From Anisodus tanguticus (lineage: Eukaryota; Streptophyta; Magnoliopsida; Solanales; Solanaceae): a stretch of 64,000 nt of DNA. Below, piece after piece: positions 56,186 through 64,000 of this stretch (its first letter is position 1; each line of letters starts with the position of its first letter). The DNA is taken from assembly GCA_034509755.1 (NCBI GenBank), contig CM067541.1, positions 16,046,001 through 16,110,000 of the forward strand, given 5' to 3'. The translations under genes were made by a program, and so were the position numbers. The notes beneath the pieces were generated by a model. It made no database searches. It was not told where the DNA came from and saw only the letters and a program-made list of their open reading frames with translations.

Positions 56186-56462
56186 GGCCTCGGTCCCACC
56201 AATAGGAAATATTTTTCTCCTTTATATCACATATGACAAAATGCACCCATCTGATCACCCTGATAAGACAGGCAAGCAAATCACACAAGACTCGGTGGTC
56301 CGTTCGAAAGATCATCATCCTCACATATTAGAAACTGGGGCATTTTTTTTTTTGGGATCACTGCCAGAGGACGCCGATAAACATGGAAAAGCATCGGCAA
56401 AATAAGTCTTCAGCCAGAAGAATTTTGGATAAGACGTTTGCTTTGTTTCACCGCATGTCACT

Positions 56463-56750
56463 GCTCGACAGAAATTTTACATAAATGCATACTTTCTCAT
56501 AAGCGGATTATTTCCAACAAATATCTTCATTAAAGTTCGACAAGAACTTTTACTGATATGCATATTTTCTTATAAGTAAATTATTTTCAACAAATATTTT
56601 CGTTAGAGTTCGACAAGAACTTTTTACGGATATGCCTATTTTCTTATAAGTAAATTATTTTCAACAAATATTTTCGTTAGAGTTCGACAAGAACTTTTAC
56701 TGATATGCCTACTTTCTCATAAACAAATTGTTTTCAACAGTTTCCATTAG
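56463..56750 (+). repeat. Tandem array, about 73-bp period, about 4 copies
   Basis: Units begin with GTTCGACAAGAACTTTT-like sequence at 56463 (diverged), 56535, 56608 and 56682, giving spacings of 72, 73 and 74 bp. Each includes CTTATAAGTAAATTATTTTC and AACAAATATTTTCGTTAGA. Confidence 0.85.
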
Positions 56751-56804
56751 CGGTTAGCCAAGACTGGGAACCAGACAGGAGCTACAAGTCCGAATCAACA
56801 GGAC

Positions 56805-57251
56805 ATGCAGCTATCAAGAGCCAAAGCTACAAAGTCAACGCGAATCAACCGCCCCTCCCCAAACTCACAAATTTTCTTTGAATACAGGTTCTTCATGTTG
56901 AAAAAGCAGGGAAGCCATATCACTTATGATCAATTCCCCAAAGAATTCGGCACCACAACTCACTACAAGGATTACGTTCCTGTTTTGCATTTATACGAAG
57001 ACATCATCTTGACCTACAGGGGCCCGACTATTATGTCTGCACAAAGATGTTATTTCGAATCACAAGGAACGACAACACGGCAAACCCGACGGCAAAGACG
57101 TCGCATCACATTTTCGCCCGTGCCAGGACGACATTTCAATTCACGTGAGTTTGGATCGGCAGAAGATTCAGCACAACGCGGAACCCTATTACAGCAAACT
57201 GATGGCAAGGACGTCACTTACATCTCTTACAACAGGACAACATTACAATAA
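56805..57251 (+). CDS. Unrecognised 148-codon ORF in the LARD
   Basis: The ORF encodes a basic N-terminus (SRAKATKSTRINR), a possibly folded segment (FFMLKKQGSHITYDQFPKEF, then YVPVLHLYEDIILTYRG) and an Arg-rich tail that runs into the 85-bp array. No retroviral motif or other domain is recognised. It could be a decayed remnant of pol or captured host sequence, or chance. No promoter of its own is evident; it would depend on the LTR. Confidence 0.3.
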   Translation: MQLSRAKATKSTRINRPSPNSQIFFEYRFFMLKKQGSHITYDQFPKEFGTTTHYKDYVPVLHLYEDIILTYRGPTIMSAQRCYFESQGTTTRQTRRQRRRITFSPVPGRHFNSREFGSAEDSAQRGTLLQQTDGKDVTYISYNRTTLQ

Positions 57252-57300
57252 CGTCATCGACGTTATGGCAGCAGGACAACTATCTTTTACGGCATCTCAA

Positions 57301-58320
57301 CGACGTCAACAGCATTATAATGACGTCTTCAGCGCAGCAACTATCTTTTACGGCAATGCAGCAACTATCTTTTACCGCATCTCAACGACGCCAACAACAT
57401 TACAATGACGTCTTCAAAACAGCAACTATCTTTTACGGCAATGCAGCAACTATCTTTTACGGCATCTCAACGACGTCAACAACATTACAATGACGTCTTC
57501 AGCGAAGCAACTATCTTTTACGGCAATGCAGCAACTATCTTTTACCGCATCTCAACGACGTCAACAACATTACAATGACGTCTTCAGCGCAGCAACTATC
57601 TTTTACGGCAACGCAGCAACTATCTTTTACAGCATCTCAACGACGTCAACAACATTACAATGACGTCTTCAAAACAACAACTATCTTTTACGGCAGTGCA
57701 ACAACTATCTTTTACCGCATCTCAACGACGTCAACAGCATTATAATGACGTCTTCAGCGCAACAACTATCTTTTACGACAACACAGCAACTATCTTTTAC
57801 AGCATTCCAACGACGTCATCGACGTTACTGCAACAGCAAACATCATTACAACAACGTCGACAAGCGTTATCGCAAAGACATCAACTATCTTCAACAGCAT
57901 TACAACGACGCCTTCAGCGTAACAACTATCTGCAACAACAAACATCATTACAACAACGTCATCGACGTTATGGCAGCACGGCAATTATCTTCTACAGCAA
58001 AGCAACATTACAACAGCGTCATCGATGTTACTGCAGCACAACACCTATTTTTACGGCTTTACAACGACGTCAACAATATTACAACGACGTCCTCAGCACA
58101 ACAACTATTTTTACAGCTTTACAACGACGTCAACAGCCTTACAAACGACGTCCTCAACACAACAGCTATTTTCGCAGCATTACAACAACATCATCAACGT
58201 CTATACAACGACGACATCAGCAAAGTCTATACAACAGCGACGTCAACAACATTACAACGACGTCTTCAACACAACACGTCGATCCAACGACGTCATTTCA
58301 AGCACTCCGCCTCATAATAT
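57301..58320 (+). repeat. Tandem array, exact 85-bp period, with GACGTC in each unit
   Basis: The marker CGACGTCAACA (once CGACGCCAACA) falls at 57301, 57386, 57471, 57556, 57641, 57726 and 57811, every step exactly 85 bp. Each unit contains two copies of CAACTATCTTTTAC 22 bp apart and the word AATGACGTCTTC. After about 57830 the array decays into shorter, irregular GACGTC / CAACA repeats to 58320. The long Gln/Thr/Ser-rich ORFs here are by-products: 85 is not divisible by three, so each unit is read in a new frame. Confidence 0.9.
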
Positions 58321-58772
58321 GAGTATTTTAATTTCAGTCAGGCGCCCACCTTATAATGAGGGTATTTTAATTTCAGTCAGGCACTCACCTCCTAATGCGG
58401 GTATTTTCAAGTTATTTTCTCTACAATTTTTCTCAGCAGTTATACACTAATTATATCTTAAGCTTTAGTTTGCAGGAGTTTTTAATTTACAGGAACTTCA
58501 TCACAGCGTGGAACTATCTCTTACGGCGAACCGAGGCAAATTGGTCAACGACCTACTTCGAACGTCGACCCGCTCTTTCCCATTAATTTCTCGATCTGTG
58601 ACCAGTGTCATCCTAAGTCGACGCTAGGGCATGGTTTCTTGAATGTGCACCATCTTTCTGCAACTTCTATACCCCTCGGGATTCTATTTCTTACCAGGCA
58701 GTCCCGATGATCGGGACAAAATTGGCTACTCAGTCAACTTCTTTGGCCGAAAACTCTTTCATCGTCTCCGTC
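58321..58772 (+). other. LARD 3' untranslated region
   Basis: It opens with two similar segments (TATTTTAATTTCAGTCAGGC at 58323 and 58363, about 40 bp apart) and has no supported ORF. It leads to the purine tract. Confidence 0.5.
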
Positions 58773-58786
58773 CAAAGAGGGGCATC
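58773..58786 (+). other. Polypurine tract of the LARD
   Basis: CAAAGAGGGGCATC lies directly before the LTR start TGTTGACACCC. The AAGAGGGGCA form is typical of Tat-lineage elements. Confidence 0.85.
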
Positions 58787-61700
58787 TGTTGACACCCAAT
58801 TTTGTCCCATCTTTTATGATTTTATTCGTAATTTCTAATATTTTGACACTTTTAAAACAATTTTAAAATATAGGCATGTATGTGTATATATCTTATTATT
58901 ATTATTATTCGCATTTTTTACTATCATTTGCATCTTTATCATAATCATAGTTTTATCCATAATATTCTATGTTATTTTATTTTTTTCGCAAAATGGCATC
59001 GCATTTCCGTTTTTTATCTAGCATTGAACATTTCGCAAATATTATATTTTTTATTATCACTTCGTTATGTTATTTTAAATAATTCACATCTTTTACAAAA
59101 AATATATATATATATTTAATGTTAAAACCCTTTTATATTTTTAAACCCAAAACAATTTCTAACCCATTTCATTTTCCCAACCCAATACAAATCTCCCAAA
59201 CCCAATTCCCTTTCCCTTTTTCCCAAAAACCGAAGCCCAACTCCCCTTTTCTTATTCCCCATCGCCCAAGCCCAAACTCCCCAATTAAATCCCCCACTCC
59301 TGGCCGGCCCAATCCCCCAACCCGTCGGCCCCAAACCCGAACCACCCAAAACCCGCAAGCCCAAAACCCATTCCCCCTTTAAAACCCCAAAACCCAAAAA
59401 AAAACAAAACAAAAAAAAACCCAAAAATCGAAAAACCTAAACCCTACCCCCCCGAACCGGCGCCGCACACCCCACGCCCCCGACCCCACTCGCCGGTCAC
59501 CTCACCCCCGCCATCACCGACCCGACGACACCACCAACCCCCCCCTCTCGTTACGCCGACACCCGAAAATCCGCGACCCATGCCCCTCAAATTCGCGATT
59601 TTGGCTCCTTTATTTTGAATTTCAAACTCGTTTTAAGGGGGAATCCACCTATAAATACTCCATGTTGTTCTTCATTTTTTGGGGGGAGATTGGACAGATT
59701 TTGGGAGGACTTTCAAAGGAATTTTCGGAGGATTTTTGGAAAATGATTCAATATATAAATATTTTGTTGTGTTCTTGATGGTAAGCATTTGCCCTCCTTG
59801 TTATTCAAGAATCAAGTCCGAAAAGGTTTGTTCTCCACTTTTGATTCTCTGATTTTGGATACCTGATTCGGGTCGGGTCACTGACCCGGGCCGGGTCGAC
59901 CCGGTTCGGGTAACATTTTCGGAATTCTTGCATTTCATATTTTTGTATGTTTGGTTATCCGAAATTGATGAAATTAGTTGATTAGGGTTGAACACATGAT
60001 TCGGCCTCGGGTCGACCCGATTTGGATTTTTCAAATTTCTTGCATTGTTCTTTGTTGTTATTATTGGTTATCCGAAATTGATGAAATTAGTTGATTCCGG
60101 GTTGAACACATGATTCGGGTCAAGTCGTCGACCCGGGTCGGGTCGACCCGATTTGGGTTTTCCAAATTTCTTGCATTTCATATTCTTGTTATTGGTTATC
60201 TGAAATTTGTGAATATTTGATTTCGGGTTGAGCTTCCGATTCGGTCGGTCGTCGATCCGGATCGGTCGACCGGTTTGAATATTTTCCGGAATTCTTGCAT
60301 TTCATATTCTTGTTATTGGTTATCTGAATTTGGTATTAAAATCTGATTCGGGTTTGGATCATTTGATTTCGGATTCGGGTCCCTGACCCGGGGTCGGGTC
60401 GACCCGATTTGAATATTTTCCGAAATTCTTGCATTTCATATTCTTGTTATTGGTTATCCGAATTTGGTGTTAAAATCGATTCGGGTTTGGATCAATGATT
60501 CGGGTTGGGTCGACCCGATCCGGATATTTCGAATTTCGAACTTGGGTCGGATACTTTAATTGCTCACCGCTCGTTGCTTTTATCGTTTTATTGTTTTATT
60601 AATATTGCATTAAGGCCGACGAAATTGAATTCGAGGCCGCGCTTTTCTTTCGTTTCATTTCTCTCGTTTTTCAAAGACAGGTTTTAAGTATCCGGCAACG
60701 GATATTTTATCGTTTTAAACTAAACACCGCGTCATTTTCGGAAACCGTTTTTTTCTTTCTCGCTCTCGTGTTCCCGCTTGCTGCCTCGTTTACATCGTTT
60801 CATTTTAATTTTACCGATTTGAACAAATACTACATCGGCCGATGAAAAATATCCGTCGATTTTGAGGCCTCCACGGTTGAAAAGACGGAAATATAACTTC
60901 GGGCAATGATGAAGACTTAAACCTTTTATTTCATCCGAGATCAACATGTTTAGTAGGCGAGGTGACTAAAATAACCAACAAGTTATATATTCGCGACCAC
61001 GACGTGATTATAGTGATCTTTTCTATTTCACCCGAGAGACCAACACGTTTAGTAGGCGAGGCAATCAAAAATAAACCACATTAGTCATATGTTTGCAGCC
61101 ACGACGTGATTGGAATGTTCTTTTCAAAATTTAAGTTCGAGTTCTCCGTGATCAAAACATTCACCGTTTTGAATACGGATATGAAGTTATTTGTATTTAA
61201 TTGTTTTTAACCGTTTGTTCTTGACAGCTTGCAGGGATTAAAGTAAATAAAGGCAGATTATTCCTCGGTGTTTATTTATTTTATTTCTTTCTTTAATTCA
61301 GCTTTTATCCCGCTTTGTATTGTAATATTATTTATCGCACTTATGTAACTATTGAAATGCTTAGAATAGGCAAACTTAGGATTAATTCATAGGGTAGTTT
61401 AAGATTTGAAACCCGTCGCTAGCTTATTTATTTGTAGACTCGGTTAAATTCAAATTTAGAAATCCTTCGCTAGTTTATTTATTTTAGGCTCGTCACGCGT
61501 ATTCAAGATTTTCAAAACAACTTTTGTCATCTTTTATTTTCTTTATTAAATCATACCGAATAAGTTTATCTTTTGTCAATTTACAATTCATTGATTCCCC
61601 AAATTTTACTTCTTTGGCATTATAAATAATTTGTTTTACTATCAATTGTCAAATACATATTTTTCAACTCTACATGTATTTCTCTTTAAATACCATACAA

Positions 61701-62104
61701 ATGCATATTTAAAAAATCTCTACATGTATCTTTCTTTTTAAAATGCATCATTTACTAATTATTTGCAAACATCTTTAAATCTGTTATACTTGTAAAAACA
61801 TATATTTTTCTAGTAATAATTAACCTGAGTTTGACCGGATAACCGCAAGTTAGCGGATCTTAAAGGATGCCTAACCCCTTCCCTTTAGGATAATAAAGAA
61901 CCCTTACCTAGAATCTCGCTAGTTTCGCAGACCTTAAAATTGGAGTTACATTGCAGCATTTAGTTTAAATATTTAGGTGTCCTAATTCACCATAAAAAAT
62001 AATTAGGTGGCGACTCCTCAATTCTTTACCCAGGAATCACCCGAATAAGTTTGTGCTCCGCTTCCGACCTCTCGCGGGGGGTCGGGTCAAAAACGGGCGC
62101 GACA
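58787..62104 (+). repeat. 3' LTR of the LARD
   Basis: 3318 bp, the same start (TGTTGACACCC) and end (GGGCGCGACA) as 50945-54276. Differences are clustered in GC-rich parts and many have the form CTG or CAG against CG. Confidence 0.95.
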
Positions 62105-62137
62105 CTCGATAACGTTTCATTTCCACCAATAATTTTA

Positions 62138-62353
62138 CTCTCTCTGTCCCAATTTATGTGACACACTTGTTTTTTAATTTATCCCAAAAAGAATGTCACA
62201 TTTCTATATTTAAAAATAATTTAACTTATGAGATAATTTACAACCACACAAATATCTAAGGCTTGTTTAGGACCATAAATTTCAAAAAAATTACTTTCTT
62301 TCTTAAACTCCGTGCTAAGTCAAATGACATCACATAAATTGAAACGGAGGGAG
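62138..62353. mobile_element. Stowaway (Tc1/Mariner) MITE, 216 bp
   Basis: Left end CTCTCTCTGTCCCAATTTAT; reversed right end CTCCCTCCGTTTCAATTTAT. TA target duplications lie at 62136-62137 and 62354-62355. Length, inverted repeats starting CTCCCTCCGT and TA insertion are diagnostic of Stowaway. No coding capacity. Confidence 0.9.
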
Positions 62354-62357
62354 TAGT

Positions 62358-62975
62358 TGGTTGGCAAAACATCGCAATAAATAAATAAATAAATATTCAG
62401 TCTGAGGCACGTATATCTCGCTCTCTTTAAGGAGATTCAAGCCCACTGCGGCATTATCTTCACCGGTCCAACAATATATCTCTTGATTTGTCCCCTTCAG
62501 GATACAACAACCTGACAACGTCATATGATTCAAACAACTCCGGACTAGTTGAAGAGTCCAAAGCTCCACCATAAGAACACCTTCCTTCAACATAAATTAC
62601 TCTCTTTTATAGTGAATAAGTGAAAGACTTAAAATATTTTCTTTCTCTCAACTCTCTCTTTACAACACAAACCTCAAATTATAAACACACATAATATTTT
62701 CTCATCCTCTCCTCATCTACATTTTTTCATACAATACAAGGATGAAAGTATTCTTTATATAAGTGTACGATTTCTTTCACAAGTAAATGTCAAGAAAGTG
62801 GATGGTCATTTGAGGTTTAGTGGGGTAATTAGTAGTACATAATGTGGGAGAACATGCTAGAGTGGTTACCAGAGTTACAAGAATAATGACACCACTTTCT
62901 TCACTTTGTGGCCACTAATAAGATATGCACTTTAATATAATATTTTATAATATTAAAATGTTCATAAAATCAACA
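62358..62975 (-). repeat. 3' LTR of a minus-strand Copia
   Basis: On the minus strand it starts TGTTGATTTTATGAAC, just after the purine tract GAGTGGGAAAT (62976-62986), and ends near CCAACCA at 62358. The left boundary is inferred from the TG/CA rule and sits within 3 bp of the Stowaway target duplication. The ORF inside (62330-62593) has no recognised domain. Confidence 0.65.
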
Positions 62976-64000
62976 ATTTCCCACTCATTTTAATATTAAA
63001 AATCTTAGAGTTATCACAAGTTGAAGGGAGACTATTATGTATAATGAATGTGTGCTTTGCATTAAATCTCCACTTTGTAAAACAGTGATCTCTACTCCAG
63101 AGTCAATAGTATGCTCCGCATTGAATATGACTGCTTCGGGAAAATAAAATATCACCGCTTACATATAACAATCAACGTGTTGCGATAAGCTTTATTAGCC
63201 AGCACATTACGGCATTGTGCTTTCCCGGTATTCATGAGTGCTTTGAGAATGAGCTCAATTCTCATAGAAAGCGGCCTACCTTCACACTCAAATATGTGGA
63301 ATTATGTCAAGGGTGCTCCTGTAACTTTAACACCCCACTCATACGACCTATAGATTTTCATTAAGAGTTTCTAGACTCGACCTTCACAAATCATTACAGG
63401 ATAAATGCACTCACATCATAGGGAGGGAATAAATAAATTAACAGTGCATTCCACAACAAGTCATCATATGATTCATTTTTTCCATTGAACCTGGTTATAG
63501 CATTTCTAGTCTCCGGGTTGGGTCTTTTCATATATGACTCATGTATTTTTAGGCTTCAATTCCATCACCCTCGATGTGATCCAAATTCTTTCTCTTGCAA
63601 AGGCCTTTGTATTTGAATCTGCAAGATTATCACAAGATTTAACACAATCAATATTTACGGTATACCACTTTGCACAAATGATCTCACAGTATAGTATTTC
63701 TCCTTATGTGAATGAATTTACCGTTGTGATAATGGTATTGAATTCTACCAATAATATTGGTGCTATCACTATGAATCAAATTAGAGGAATTGACTTCTCA
63801 AATAAAGTGTTTGATATAATAACCCTCTAAACCAATTCAACATTTGACCAGTTGAGGCTACAACAATTAGTTCAGGCTCCATGGTAGAGTTAGCAATAAT
63901 AATAATTGTTTATTTCTAACACATAACACCAAGTTTTCTCATCTGTATAAAAAAAATCTTTGAGTACAACAAGATGAAAAGATATTTTTTATATGAAACA
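62976..64000 (-). mobile_element. 3' part of a minus-strand Copia, running off the window
   Basis: 63490-64000 on the minus strand encodes the RNase H C-terminus in shifting frames: HSDSTNIIGRIQYH near 63740 (the HCDSQxAIxxAxN block), then VKSCDNLADSNTKAFARERI and SRVMELKPK before a stop near 63535. 62976-63530 is its 3' UTR. Most of the element lies right of the window. The C-terminal motifs resemble the Tork-type element at 25085-29461. Confidence 0.75.

Larger units (their letters stand above)
50945..62104 (+). mobile_element. Non-autonomous Ogre/Tat-like retrotransposon (LARD), complete, 11.16 kb
   Basis: Two LTRs of 3332 and 3318 bp enclose a 4510-bp interior. The 5-bp target duplication CTCGA is exact. 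A primer site complementary to Arg-tRNA (54280-54297, the type used by Ogre/Tat elements) lies 3 bp inside the left LTR, and a purine tract (58773-58786) abuts the right LTR. No gag, protease, RT, RNase H or integrase motif appears in any frame of the interior. Instead it has three tandem arrays (55931-56185, 56463-56750, 57301-58320) and one unrecognised ORF. It must borrow proteins from an autonomous Ogre/Tat relative. Confidence 0.92.

Noticed and set aside
55931..58320. CRISPR array
   Set aside because: Units are contiguous 73-102 bp tandem repeats without unique spacers, in a plant retrotransposon.
57660..58322. 220-codon Gln/Thr/Ser-rich ORF as a gene
   Set aside because: It is a read-through of the 85-bp array, whose period rotates the frame, and the same peptides appear in overlapping frames. 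No conserved domain.

Overview
This window is nuclear DNA from a flowering plant, most likely a member of the nightshade family (Solanaceae). Three things point there: an RTE-type LINE whose 3' end carries the conserved tail and TTG-type terminus known from Solanaceae LINEs and SINEs, long Ogre/Tat-like LTRs with an Arg-tRNA-type primer site, and several MITE types common in that family. The genus cannot be fixed from sequence alone. About three quarters of the window is transposable elements, many nested, with few host genes.

Layout. 3-101: possible last codons of a host gene. 690-8306: decayed minus-strand Copia element, split by a 3.17 kb Ogre/Tat-type solo LTR (1676-4844). 8553-14257: RTE LINE with a 15-bp target duplication, interrupted in its 5' region by an inverted Ogre-type LTR piece and in its reverse transcriptase by a 956-bp hAT-type element. 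14959-16797: two further hAT-like non-autonomous elements. 18977-20984: a P-class PPR gene (minus) with two 1-bp frameshifts. 21230-22394: a MULE-like element. 23045-29461: a chimera of two Copia families. 31530-32868: three exons of a TOC1/PRR1-like pseudo-receiver gene, apparently 3'-truncated. 33745-33990: a tRNA-derived SINE. 34126-34573: the 3' end of a minus-strand Copia. 34574-41912: a SIRE/Maximus-like Copia with an extra ORF after pol. 43830-50891: a Helitron candidate containing a young complete Copia (44747-50073) and a truncated SINE. 50945-62104: an 11.16 kb complete but gag/pol-less retrotransposon (a LARD). 62138-62353: a Stowaway MITE. 62358-64000: the 3' part of another minus-strand Copia.

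How the parts relate. The host genes are independent; one PPR gene (probable organelle RNA factor) and one clock-type receiver gene are the recognisable ones. The rest is a stratigraphy of insertions, ordered by nesting and by exact target-site duplications. The most unusual object is the LARD, with complete replication signals but an interior that carries three separate tandem arrays (102-bp, about 73-bp and 85-bp periods) and no recognisable protein domain.

A caution about the sequence itself. Many differences between paired LTRs, and several single-base frameshifts (including one in the PPR gene), have the form CTG or CAG in one place and CG in the other. This looks like a context-dependent long-read error at CHG sites rather than true mutation, so some genes called broken here may be intact.
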